From a virus, in the IMG/VR virus record IMGVR_UViG_3300008108_000861, positions 1 to 29,902 of that record: a stretch of 29,902 nucleotides of DNA. The stretch is one strand, 5' to 3'. The notes under the pieces were generated by a model that made no database searches, was not told where the DNA came from, and worked only from the letters and a program-made list of their open reading frames with translations. Both the position numbers and the translations under genes were made by a program. Of the stretch, positions 6,839 through 14,524 are shown piece after piece. Each line of letters begins with the position of its first letter. Positions within the stretch are counted from its first letter, which is position 1.

Positions 6839-8944
6839 ATGGCCGAAGAAATTGAAAATGGTAATCCAGATCTAACACCAATAGCTAATAAATCTGCATC
6901 TATGTTTTCTTTTAAGTTAACAGATGATTTCATTTCAAGCTACAAAGATAAGTTTGCCCCGTTTGGATATAGAGATGCAGGTGGTAACTCTGTTGGAGAG
7001 ATTACTTTTCTTCGTACATATTCACGTCTTAAAGAAGACGGAACAAAAGAAACATGGTCAGATGTTTGCGAAAGAGTAATTAACGGAATGTACTCTTGAC
7101 AAAAAGATCACTGTAAGAAAAACAGACTTCCATGGAATGATGCTAAGGCACAGGCTTCAGCCAAGGAAGCATTTGATAGATTGTTTAATCTAAAGTGGAC
7201 ACCTCCAGGACGTGGTCTATGGGCAATGGGTACAAACATTGTTAACATACAAAAGAACTCAGCTGCACTCCAGAACTGTGCTTTTGTTTCTACTGGAGAA
7301 ATGAATAAGTTTAACCCAGCAAAGCCATTTGCTTTCTTAATGGAAGCATCGATGCTAGGTGTGGGTGTAGGATTTGATGACAAAGGCGCAGACAAAGACT
7401 TTGCAATATACGAACCAAAACAACCAGCCAATAGCGTTCCTTATCTAGTTCCAGATACTAGAGAAGGTTGGGTTGATTCAATGGCCATGCTTTTAAATTC
7501 ATACTTAAAGCCAGATCAAGAAGAAATACAATTTGATTATTCTCTTATAAGACCAGCAGGTACCCCAATTAAAACATTTGGCGGTGTCGCAGCAGGTCAT
7601 GAACCATTAGAAAAGCTTCATGTTCACATTAGAAAAATGTTTAACGGTAGAAAAGGCGACAAGCTTACAAGAGTAGACATTGCTGATATCGGTAACGTCA
7701 TAGGTGTATGCGTGGTGTCGGGTAATGTGCGTCGTTCAGCTGAACTATTAATAGGTCGCTTAGATGATCAAGACTTCTTGAATTTAAAGAACTCAGAACG
7801 TTTCCCAGAAAGAAACTCATATGATTCTAGTGCACCAGGTTGGGGTTGGATGTCTAACAACTCTGTGGAAACAGCAGTTGGAGCAGACCTTTCAAGCATC
7901 GTAGAAGGCATTTCTCTTAACGGTGAACCAGGAGTAATCTGGATGGACATGTCACGCAAATATGGTCGCTTAGCTGATCCAGCAAATAATAAAGATCATA
8001 GAGTAGCTGGATACAACCCGTGTGCAGAGCAGTCATTAGAGTCCTACGAGTGCTGTACGCTAGTTGAAACATATTTAAATCGTCATGATTCATTAGAAGA
8101 TTACAAGCGTACGCTAAAGTTTGCCTACTTATATGCAAAGACTGTAACCCTACTTCCAACACACTGGGAAGAAACAAATGCAATCATGCAACGCAATCGT
8201 CGCATCGGTGCCTCAATGTCAGGCGTAGCTAATTTTGCTGACCGTGTTGGTGTTCCAGCATTGCGCGAATGGATGGATGAAGGATATAAAACTGTTCAGC
8301 GTTATGATAATGTATATTCTGAGTGGTTGGGCATTCGTGAATCAATTAAGATGACGACAATTAAGCCTTCAGGAACAGTTTCAATTCTTGCTGGTGAGTC
8401 ACCAGGAGTTCACTGGACACCAGGTGGAAAGTTCTTTAATAGAACAATTAGATTCTCTAATGATGATCCTATGTTGCCACTATTTAGAATGGCAAACTAT
8501 AGAGTAGAACCAGCTTCTGAATCACCAGATACTACATCTGTAGTATACTTCCCCATCAAGTCACAGGCAGCAAGAGCAGAGCGTGATGTTACAATCTTTG
8601 AAAAGATGTCACTAGCTGCAATTGCTCAGCGTTATTGGTCAGACAATTCAGTTTCTGTTACAATATCATTTGATAAAGATAAGGAAGCACAGCACGTGGG
8701 TACTGTTCTCCATATGTATGACGGTCAATTAAAGACAGTATCATTCCTCCCAAGCGGAAATGATACCTATCCACAAATGCCGTACACACAAATATCTGAG
8801 CAAGAATATACTGATGCAACAATTAATCTATTCCCTATAGATTTGAGCGGAGTGTATGCTGGCATGGCTGCAGACGCAATCGGAGAACGCTATTGCACTA
8901 CAGACGCATGTGAAATTAAATTCATAAAGGATAACACTAAATAA
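6839..8944 (+). CDS. nrdJ: Class II (adenosylcobalamin-dependent) ribonucleotide reductase with an in-frame TGA
   Basis: The enzyme makes deoxyribonucleotides from ribonucleotides using adenosylcobalamin. The frame encodes 701 residues if the TGA at 7097-7099 (codon 87) is read through; downstream the same frame continues without a break (QKDHCKKNRLPWND, then TPPGRGLWAMGT). Catalytic residues known from the monomeric Lactobacillus-type enzyme are visible. Cys147 lies in LQNCAFVST. Cys395-x-Glu397 lies in NPCAEQ, with Cys406 eleven residues on. The C-terminal redox pair is CTTDAC, five residues apart. Length fits the family. The start has a good GGAGA ribosome site. If TGA stops translation, the 86-residue head is separated from the body, whose first internal ATG is at 7181, inside the conserved core and without the N-terminal region. 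It supplies dNTPs together with ThyX and dCMP deaminase downstream. The TGA could be real recoding, a mutation or a sequencing error. Confidence 0.9.
7097..7099 (+). other. In-frame TGA inside the ribonucleotide reductase gene
   Basis: The codon follows GMYS and precedes QKDHC, a conserved stretch of the family. The following base is C, a context known to make UGA leaky. Single-base changes would give TGG (Trp) or TTA (Leu), either of which could fit. TGG is used normally as Trp nearby and TGA ends other genes, so there is no sign of genome-wide reassignment. Confidence 0.8.
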
Positions 8945-8952
8945 TAATCTGG

Positions 8953-8961
8953 TGATATAAT
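8953..8961 (+). promoter_or_regulatory. Extended -10 promoter giving a probable leaderless thyX mRNA
   Basis: TGATATAAT is a perfect extended -10 element (TGn plus TATAAT). The ATG at 8968 starts seven bases after its last T, where transcription should begin, and no Shine-Dalgarno sequence fits in between. A leaderless transcript is therefore predicted. Confidence 0.65.
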
Positions 8962-8967
8962 ATATAT

Positions 8968-9672
8968 ATGGATTTAGAAAATACAATTCAGGTTCTTGAC
9001 AAAGGATACGTGAGACTTGTAGATACAATGGGTAGTGATCTATCTGTAGTTAATGCTGCTCGCGCATCCTTTGCTAAAGAATCTAAAGAATTAGAAAAAA
9101 AAGATGTTCAGTTAATTGATTTCTTAATTAGAGAAAATCATATGTCTCCTTTTAGGCATGCATTTGCTACCTTTGAGTTTAAGGCTCCATTAATGGTTGC
9201 GCGTCAACACTGGAAATATGTAGTTGGCTCAGACCATACTATGGATTCTTGGAATGAATCTTCAAGAAGATATGTAACCATGGAACCAGAGTTTTATATA
9301 CCAGGCGTTGAAGAATGGAGACTAGCACCGGAGGATAAGAAGCAAGGATCCGGTGGTCCAATAGGTCCTTGGATTGGTTCTATATTAACAGATGAGCTAA
9401 ATAGATACATAGAACAAGGTGAAGCACTTTATAAAATGGCAATGGATAACAACGTTGCTGCAGAACAAGCTAGACTCTTTCTCCCTGCGTACGGCATGTA
9501 CGTTGTTTATAGGTGGACCTGTAGCTTGCAGTCAATAGCTTTGTTTCTTAATCAGAGATTAGAAGAAGCAGCTCAGGTAGAGATTAGAGACTATGCTAGA
9601 GCTGTGCTAGCATTGATACAGCCTATATTCCCAGTAAGCATTAGTGGATTGGTTGATATTAGAAATGTTTAA
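8968..9672 (+). CDS. thyX: Flavin-dependent thymidylate synthase
   Basis: ThyX methylates dUMP to dTMP using methylenetetrahydrofolate, FAD and NADPH. The 234-residue length is normal. The family signature is visible: FRHAFATFEFKAP near residues 58-70, ARQHWKY about 75-82, and WNESSRRY about 94-101, which together correspond to the RHRxxSxNExSxR region. A C-terminal helix with ARLFLPAYGMYVVYRWT also matches. The gene follows the ribonucleotide reductase and has its own extended -10 promoter just upstream, so it may be transcribed both from upstream and as a leaderless message. With dCMP deaminase at 9832 it forms a thymidylate supply route. Confidence 0.95.
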   Translation: MDLENTIQVLDKGYVRLVDTMGSDLSVVNAARASFAKESKELEKKDVQLIDFLIRENHMSPFRHAFATFEFKAPLMVARQHWKYVVGSDHTMDSWNESSRRYVTMEPEFYIPGVEEWRLAPEDKKQGSGGPIGPWIGSILTDELNRYIEQGEALYKMAMDNNVAAEQARLFLPAYGMYVVYRWTCSLQSIALFLNQRLEEAAQVEIRDYARAVLALIQPIFPVSISGLVDIRNV

Positions 9673-9832
9673 AAATTTATCATTAGCATTAGTTTATTCT
9701 GTGTTAATTAACTGGTGTGTTAGTATGCAAATACTAAATCAAGTATCGAAGAATAAAAGTGTAAAAATTGTATCAACAATTATGTCAGTCCTACTAGGTT
9801 TTATAAGTGGATTTTTACTACTGGTAAATTAA
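9665..9832 (+). CDS. Small membrane protein
   Basis: This is a 55-residue protein if it starts at the ATG at 9665, overlapping the thyX stop by eight bases; an upstream in-frame TTG is less likely. It has two hydrophobic segments, about residues 5-22 (LALVYSVLINW) and 37-53 (IMSVLLGFISGFLLL), joined by a basic loop (NQVSKNKSVK), so a two-pass membrane hairpin is likely. Its stop overlaps the next start. A holin-like or membrane-anchoring role is possible, but its setting among nucleotide genes gives no specific support. Confidence 0.6.
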   Translation: MFKNLSLALVYSVLINWCVSMQILNQVSKNKSVKIVSTIMSVLLGFISGFLLLVN

Positions 9833-10278
9833 TGATAACCAAAAAAGATAATCAATTTATGCAGCTTTGCGAGTCAGCTGCAAACATATTTTCTACCTGT
9901 GGAAAAAGAAAGTACTCTTCAATACTTGTTGATTCAAATAATCATATAGTTGGCTTTGGTTACAATGGTGGGCCAAGAGGATTTGTGCATTGTCAGGACG
10001 GTGGATGTGATCGATTAAAGCAGAATTCTGCCAGTGGCTCAAGCTATGAAAATTGTATAGCAATCCACGCAGAAGCAAATGCATTCCTGCACTCTGATTA
10101 TAATTCAAATCCAGAAAAGATATATGTTAATGGACCTCCTTGTTTTTCTTGCGCTAAGCTAATAGCAAACAGTACAGTTAAGACTGTATACTACAAAGAA
10201 GACGTAAGTTATTTAGACTGGAATAACGTAGAAAATTTCTTAAACAAAGCAAACATTAAAACAATAAGGGTTAAATAA
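9832..10278 (+). CDS. Deoxycytidylate (dCMP) deaminase
   Basis: The enzyme deaminates dCMP to dUMP, the substrate of ThyX. The 148-residue protein has the zinc-binding cytidine/dCMP deaminase motifs: HAEANAF, with His as ligand and Glu as proton shuttle (about residues 83-89), and PPCFSCAK with two Cys ligands (about 101-108). The N-terminal FGYNGGPRG is also typical. Further Cys and His residues (HCQDGGCDR) may bind a second zinc, as in T4-type enzymes. It starts at the base where the upstream stop ends and overlaps the next ATG by one base. Confidence 0.93.
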   Translation: MITKKDNQFMQLCESAANIFSTCGKRKYSSILVDSNNHIVGFGYNGGPRGFVHCQDGGCDRLKQNSASGSSYENCIAIHAEANAFLHSDYNSNPEKIYVNGPPCFSCAKLIANSTVKTVYYKEDVSYLDWNNVENFLNKANIKTIRVK

Positions 10279-10544
10279 TGCCAGCATCAAAATTAAACTA
10301 CCTTGTAGTATACAAGAACCATAGTCAAGTATATGGATGTTCATCGCCTAAGATAGCTTTAGATTCTCCTCCGCCAGAAGGTTTGACAGAAGAAGATAAG
10401 AATATATTTTTTGTAACATTTGAACCGGATTCAGATAATATTTGTTTATACAAATATTCTGATTCACAGTCCGAATTAGGTGGGTATGATTTAGATGATA
10501 AAATAGATAAACCAAAAAAGGCAACAAAAAAAGAAAAAAATTAA
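10278..10544 (+). CDS. Small acidic hypothetical protein
   Basis: This is an 88-residue protein whose ATG overlaps the stop of the deaminase gene (TAATG). The first part looks globular (LNYLVVYKNHSQVYG, then NIFFVTFEPDSDNICLYKY). The end is charged and finishes with a Lys-rich tail (KPKKATKKEKN). No family is recognised. Confidence 0.6.
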   Translation: MPASKLNYLVVYKNHSQVYGCSSPKIALDSPPPEGLTEEDKNIFFVTFEPDSDNICLYKYSDSQSELGGYDLDDKIDKPKKATKKEKN

Positions 10545-10545
10545 T

Positions 10546-10791
10546 ATGGCAAAGAAAATAAATGAAAAGAAAAAAGTAAATATTAAGCTTGAGTCAGGTC
10601 AAACATATTTAATAACATCAATAGATCAGATGTTGCAAATATCAAATGCTCTGATACACTTAGCATCGTCCATAAAAGATGAAAAGGAAAGATTAAACCT
10701 TCTTCATCTAAGTGAAGAAGCAATAAAGGCCATAAATGAAAATCAATTTACCAGTAGAAATACAGACAACAGCAATGAATGGGAAGACTAA
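10546..10791 (+). CDS. Small hypothetical protein
   Basis: This is an 81-residue protein starting one base after the preceding stop, with a basic N-terminus (MAKKINEKKKVNIKLE). The core (TSIDQMLQISNALIHLASS) and following helix (LLHLSEEAIKAIN) are amphipathic. It overlaps the next gene. No family is recognised; tight packing and ordinary codon use support it being real. Confidence 0.55.
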   Translation: MAKKINEKKKVNIKLESGQTYLITSIDQMLQISNALIHLASSIKDEKERLNLLHLSEEAIKAINENQFTSRNTDNSNEWED

Positions 10792-11029
10792 ATTATTTAT
10801 AGCTGGATTTATTATTGGGGCAGCTACATATCTTCTTAGAAAGAACGAAAAGATTTCTCCACAAGTAAACACATCTTTTGATCAATATAGAAATAGATTA
10901 AAAGAGTTTTTTATTGAGGAAAATATTGAAGCAAAGATGCAGAAGATGTTTGAATATATAGATCATGGAATAAATAAAGAAGATGCGTTTGCTATGATAT
11001 TAATGGATTCAGAAATAGAAAGATTTTAA
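10775..11029 (+). CDS. Small single-pass membrane protein
   Basis: This is an 84-residue protein from the ATG at 10775, which overlaps the end of the previous gene; an in-frame ATG at 10736 is possible but would place the membrane segment far from the N-terminus. Residues about 6-20 (LFIAGFIIGAATYLL) form one transmembrane helix preceded by Lys. The rest is a charged cytoplasmic helix (FIEENIEAKMQKMFEYIDHG). Function is unknown. Confidence 0.55.
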   Translation: MNGKTKLFIAGFIIGAATYLLRKNEKISPQVNTSFDQYRNRLKEFFIEENIEAKMQKMFEYIDHGINKEDAFAMILMDSEIERF

Positions 11030-11030
11030 A

Positions 11031-11834
11031 ATGATAGATTTATGTGTAGTAAGCTACAATACTAGACCGTTACTAGAAAGACTTTTAAATACATTGCACA
11101 CCGGTGCAGATAAAGATTTTAGATTATGGAATTTATATATTGCAGATAATGATTCTCAAGATGATACTGTTCAATGGTTAAGTCAAAACGAATCAAATTA
11201 TAGTATCGATAAGATTTTTATAAATAAAAATATAGGATACTCAGGTGCCTGCAATCAACTTGCTGCTCATGGCAATGGAGAAATAATAGCGTTGTTAAAT
11301 TCTGATGTTTGGTTTACTAACGAAGACATCAATGCTATACATAGCATATTCGATAGTGACGAAAGCATACATATACTTGGCCCAAAACAACGAGATGAAA
11401 ACGGATTCATAACTCACGCTGGTATAATCGGAACAAATACAGCTCCAGCTCATAGAGGTTGGAGACAACACGATCCGGAAGATTTAATGTTTAAAGACAG
11501 AATACCTTGTGTGACAGTATCTGGATCTGCATACTTTATCAGAAGATCAGTGTGGGAATCTCTTACAAACGACTTAGAGTATAAGCAGATGTACCCATCT
11601 TCTATAGGAGCCTTTTTACCAACCCCGCACTACTATGAGGAAACTTGGTGTTCATATTTTGCGCGTCATCGTGGTTACAATGTAGTGTATGATGGAAGCG
11701 TATCTATAGGTCACAGCTGGCACGCATCTTCTCCAAAGCCAGGAGAAGGCTACAGCCACGCAGATAGTCAATTTAAAGTAAGTCAATCAATATTTCGCAG
11801 AGCATGCGATCAATTAGGAATAGAAAGAGACTAA
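11031..11834 (+). CDS. Glycosyltransferase family 2
   Basis: This is a 267-residue GT-A fold enzyme predicted to transfer a sugar from a nucleotide-sugar donor. The N-terminus has DLCVVSYNTRPLLERLL, then NLYIADNDSQDDT (the family NxSxDgT-like site), NKNIGYSGACNQL, and LLNSDVWF as the metal-binding DxD-like motif near residue 90. VSGSAYFIRRSVW is the acceptor-side motif, and the C-terminal EETWCSYFARHRGYNVVYDG matches the usual ED/R region. It starts two bases after the preceding gene. Targets in phages include DNA bases, virion proteins and host glycans; the sequence does not tell which. Confidence 0.9.
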   Translation: MIDLCVVSYNTRPLLERLLNTLHTGADKDFRLWNLYIADNDSQDDTVQWLSQNESNYSIDKIFINKNIGYSGACNQLAAHGNGEIIALLNSDVWFTNEDINAIHSIFDSDESIHILGPKQRDENGFITHAGIIGTNTAPAHRGWRQHDPEDLMFKDRIPCVTVSGSAYFIRRSVWESLTNDLEYKQMYPSSIGAFLPTPHYYEETWCSYFARHRGYNVVYDGSVSIGHSWHASSPKPGEGYSHADSQFKVSQSIFRRACDQLGIERD

Positions 11835-11835
11835 T

Positions 11836-12237
11836 ATGTCAGATCAATTTAATGTTTATCTTTACAATGCAGAAGTTGTTAAGGTAGTAGATGGAGATAC
11901 TTTTAAGATCAATATAGATCTTGGTTTTGAAGTTAGTATTGGACCAAAAAGTGTAAGACTTTATGGAGTAAATACACCAGAAAGCCGCACCACAAATCTA
12001 GAAGAAAAAAAGATGGGACTCGCAGCAAAAGAGTTTACTGATCAGTGGATTAAGAAAGCTAATAATAAAGTCAAGATTGAAACCATCTTGGACAAGAATG
12101 AGAAGTATGGTAGAATTCTTGCTAGAGTATGGAACGAAACTGGTGAATGTCTTAATACAGAAATTGTTAAGGCTGGATTAGCTAGAGAATACTTTGGTGT
12201 AGGCGACAAAACTTTTGAGGAATTCAAGAAGGCATAA
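11836..12237 (+). CDS. Staphylococcal-nuclease-like (thermonuclease) endonuclease
   Basis: This is a 133-residue SNase-fold protein. Catalytic-site motifs are visible: VVDGDTFKI (Asp residues for calcium, about 18-26), VRLYGVNTPE (catalytic Arg and Glu, about 42-51) and KYGRILARVW (second catalytic Arg, about 91-100), then the closing LNTEIVKAGLAREY. Length is normal for the minimal domain. No signal peptide is seen, so it acts inside the cell, perhaps on host or replicating DNA. Its stop overlaps the next start (TAATG). Confidence 0.92.
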   Translation: MSDQFNVYLYNAEVVKVVDGDTFKINIDLGFEVSIGPKSVRLYGVNTPESRTTNLEEKKMGLAAKEFTDQWIKKANNKVKIETILDKNEKYGRILARVWNETGECLNTEIVKAGLAREYFGVGDKTFEEFKKA

Positions 12238-12662
12238 TGCAAACATTTTTACCATATGCAGATCTACAGCAATCAGTTCGGGTATTAGATTATCGTAGAC
12301 TTGGAAAGCAACGAGTAGAAACTTTCCAGGTTCTAAATATCTTACTTGATCGTACACCAACAAAAGGTTGGCGTAATCATCCAGTCACTTTAATGTGGTC
12401 TGGTTATGAAGCAGCTTTGCAGTTGTATCAGAACTATACTATCCAAGAATGGGTAGCTAGAGGATACAAAAACACAATGCAGTATGAAGAAATAATTCCT
12501 GGTTCAATAGTTATGCCACCTTGGTTTGGTTTAGAAGAATTTCATAGATCACATAGGTCAAATCTATTGCGCAAAGATTACGAATATTATTCACAATTTT
12601 TTAACGAAGATCCTAATCTTCCCTACTATTGGCCAGCCAAGGAGGTTGCTTATGCAAACTAG
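12237..12662 (+). CDS. MSMEG_6728-family protein (pyrimidine-dimer glycosylase-like)
   Basis: The 141-residue protein has the characteristic opening of the MSMEG_6728 family: FLPYADLQQSVRVLDYRRLG then KQRVETFQVL, later GWRNHPVTLMWSGYE and a late FHRSHRSNLLRKD. The opening resembles that of T4 endonuclease V-type pyrimidine-dimer glycosylases (conserved LDYRRLGKQRVE), so a DNA-repair role is plausible but not demonstrated. It contains the only CGG codon in the window that is read in frame as Arg (SVRV, GTT CGG GTA); here the base after CGG is G, not A. Confidence 0.75.
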   Translation: MQTFLPYADLQQSVRVLDYRRLGKQRVETFQVLNILLDRTPTKGWRNHPVTLMWSGYEAALQLYQNYTIQEWVARGYKNTMQYEEIIPGSIVMPPWFGLEEFHRSHRSNLLRKDYEYYSQFFNEDPNLPYYWPAKEVAYAN

Positions 12663-13065
12663 AGTTTTTTTATCTGGAGCAATAGAAGATGTTAAGTCTG
12701 ATTTTAAATATAGTTGGAGAGATGAAGCAACAGCTTTATTAGACTATAGAGGTTTTAAAGCAGTTAATCCTATGGACTACGCTTTAGAAGAAGAAGACTG
12801 TGAACCAAAAGAAATTGTAGATAAAAATCTGTTCTTACAAAAGAGCTGCGATATATTACTTGTTGAGTATAGACTTTTATATCGAGCATATATAGGAACT
12901 GATTTTGAAATGACTTGGGCTCACTTAAATAATCAACCGATTATTGTTTGGGCACATCAAGAACTACAGCACCGTGTTTATCTCAAGTTTCTTGCAACAA
13001 AAGTTGCAGACACACTAGAAGAAGCTGTAGAATATATAAGCAATACTTATCCATCCAATAAATAA
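12652..13065 (+). CDS. Nucleoside 2-deoxyribosyltransferase-like protein
   Basis: This is a 137-residue protein from the ATG at 12652, chosen because a perfect AAGGAGG lies at 12639-12645. It overlaps the end of the previous gene by 11 bases. The fold signature is VFLSGAIEDVKSDFKYSWR at the N-terminus, GFKAVNPMDYA (about 35-45), CDILLVEYRL (about 67-76) and GTDFEMTWAH (about 83-92) with the Glu/Ala pattern of the family. These enzymes exchange or hydrolyse bases of deoxynucleosides or nucleotides, fitting the nucleotide-metabolism context. Substrate cannot be told from sequence. Confidence 0.8.
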   Translation: MQTRVFLSGAIEDVKSDFKYSWRDEATALLDYRGFKAVNPMDYALEEEDCEPKEIVDKNLFLQKSCDILLVEYRLLYRAYIGTDFEMTWAHLNNQPIIVWAHQELQHRVYLKFLATKVADTLEEAVEYISNTYPSNK

Positions 13066-13078
13066 AAAGGAAAAAATA

Positions 13079-13273
13079 ATGGCTGAAAATAAATTCAAGT
13101 ATTTTACAGTGACAACAACTTCAATTGTAAAAGCTAGCAACATGTCAGAAGCAGAAAAGATTGCCAGCGGTAGTCGTCGCACTGTTTCAGGTGTAGCTGG
13201 TGAACTCTTGTTTAAAGATGTTGACGTAGAAAGAATCACAGCTGTAAAAGCTCGCGAACAAATCGAATCATAA
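13079..13273 (+). CDS. Small hypothetical protein
   Basis: This is a 64-residue protein with an AAGGAAAAA ribosome site before the ATG. A beta-strand-like start (FKYFTVTTTSIVKAS) is followed by a helix (MSEAEKIASGS) and another strand-rich part (GELLFKDVDVERITAV). It is the last gene before a clear terminator, so it ends the transcription unit that holds the nucleotide genes. No family is recognised. Confidence 0.65.
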   Translation: MAENKFKYFTVTTTSIVKASNMSEAEKIASGSRRTVSGVAGELLFKDVDVERITAVKAREQIES

Positions 13274-13290
13274 TAATTATTTTTATTCAC

Positions 13291-13320
13291 GGGGTAGCAG
13301 GTAAAACTGCTACCCCTTTT
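13291..13320 (+). terminator. Rho-independent terminator
   Basis: A perfect 10-base stem, GGGGTAGCAG (13291-13300) with CTGCTACCCC (13307-13316), closes a GTAAAA loop and is followed by TTTT. It lies 18 bases after the stop at 13273. Confidence 0.92.
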
Positions 13321-13334
13321 AAGATAGGAAAGAA

Positions 13335-13884
13335 ATGTCGCAACAAAAAATAATTGCGCAAATGGTAGGAAGAAATGAAGCAAGTAAGTATCTTCCTAGA
13401 GTCTTAGAAAGACTAAAGAATCAAGTAGACGAAATAGTTTTCACTGACGATTGCTCAGATGACAACACGGCAGACATAGCTTCAAACTTTGCTCACGTAT
13501 ACAAAACTCCAAAACCAATGTTTACCGTACATGAAGGTAGACTAAGAAAGTACGCCTGGTTAAATTTAGAAAACCATGCTTCCGAAGGTGACTGGATCAT
13601 TGCAATAGATTGTGATGAGATGCTGTACGATGCTTCAAATATTCAAGATATTAATATAAGAAAAGTTCTTAACGCATCAGAAAAAGTGGGTGAACCAAAG
13701 AAACTTTTGGGTAAATTCAAATCTGGTAATGCAACATCTTGGATACATCAGAGATGAAGACAAGCAATCAAAATACCAGAGATATTCAAATCTTGACGGT
13801 GGTAAGTTTCATAATTTAAATCATATTAATTCTATTGTAGATGAAAACCCAGTGTTAATTAACTGGGGTAATTTTGGAATCTAG
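13335..13884 (+). pseudogene. Second GT2 glycosyltransferase, broken by a frame change and internal deletion
   Basis: The first frame (13335-13757) gives a GT2 N-terminus: AQMVGRNEASKYLPRVL, DEIVFTDDCSDDNT and WIIAIDCDEML with the DxD-like motif. The second frame (+1, to 13884) gives a plausible family C-terminus: NFWVNSNLVMQHLGYIRDED and KYQRYSNLDGGKFHNLNHI. The frame change lies between about 13680 and 13745. Joined directly, the product is only about 183 residues. The block that relatives place between the DxD and the final His-Gly-Tyr segment, including a Trp-rich acceptor loop and a segment like YRVD, is missing. There is no CGGA here, unlike the nuclease and sigma genes. It is probably a deletion, real or from assembly, rather than recoding. 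Confidence 0.7.
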
Positions 13885-13893
13885 GAGCAGCAA

Positions 13894-14523
13894 ATGAAAG
13901 ATCAAGTACAAGCATCAATTGAGCTAACAAATTTAATGAATAAGAAAGAAAAATTTGCATTCATTAACATCTCTAAGTCTGCAATAGTTGCCTTAAATAA
14001 AAAGAATGAAAATAATATTCCTTCTAAATTTAACAAAGAAATTATTCGTTCTATAAATCTAACTGATAAAAAAGTATTAAAGAACATACCATTATCTCTT
14101 GTTGAAGAAGTCGAGAATAAAAAACATTCTGGCATCGGCATGGTTAATGATGGAAGATTTTTTAGCCCAAACTTATTTGAATACTATTACGAAAATGATA
14201 AGTCTGTATATAATTCCATCTTTGAATTTTACATAAAGAATACATCTAATGTAATTGTTTCATTCCATGATAAGAAAACAATATATAAATTTATGGGATT
14301 TAAAACAAATGTTATTAATGTTTCATTTAATAACTATTACAGTAGATTAGAAGAAACTTTTGAAAAGATAGCTGCCTTTGAAGGAAAGGTAGACTATTGT
14401 CTTTTTGATTGTTCTTCTCTTGGACTGGCTTTGTCAAATTCAATTTGGAACAAATTAGATATGTCGATTATAGATCTTGGTAAAACTATTAGTTATTCAA
14501 GAACATATAATACGGCGGAATGA
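13894..14523 (+). CDS. Hypothetical protein beside glycosyltransferase
   Basis: This is a 209-residue soluble protein with an AGGAG ribosome site eight bases before the ATG. It alternates helices and strands (FAFINISKSAIVALN, NVIVSFHDKKTIYKFMG, VDYCLFDCSSLGLALS, then MSIIDLGKTIS). The last part, a Gly-rich turn followed by a strand ending in DLGK, recalls GT-D-type glycosyltransferases, and the neighbouring gene is a glycosyltransferase. That similarity is weak and I would not assign the function. Confidence 0.6.
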   Translation: MKDQVQASIELTNLMNKKEKFAFINISKSAIVALNKKNENNIPSKFNKEIIRSINLTDKKVLKNIPLSLVEEVENKKHSGIGMVNDGRFFSPNLFEYYYENDKSVYNSIFEFYIKNTSNVIVSFHDKKTIYKFMGFKTNVINVSFNNYYSRLEETFEKIAAFEGKVDYCLFDCSSLGLALSNSIWNKLDMSIIDLGKTISYSRTYNTAE

Positions 14524-14524
14524 A

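Noticed and set aside
7097-7140. Selenocysteine insertion at the reductase TGA
   Set aside because: The downstream pairing (CTGT with ACAG) is weak and the residue is not catalytic, so a SECIS element is not supported.
7917-8183. Minus-strand ORFs inside the ribonucleotide reductase gene (also 7108-7431 and 7768-7959)
   Set aside because: They lie opposite catalytic regions of a well-recognised enzyme and have no ribosome sites.
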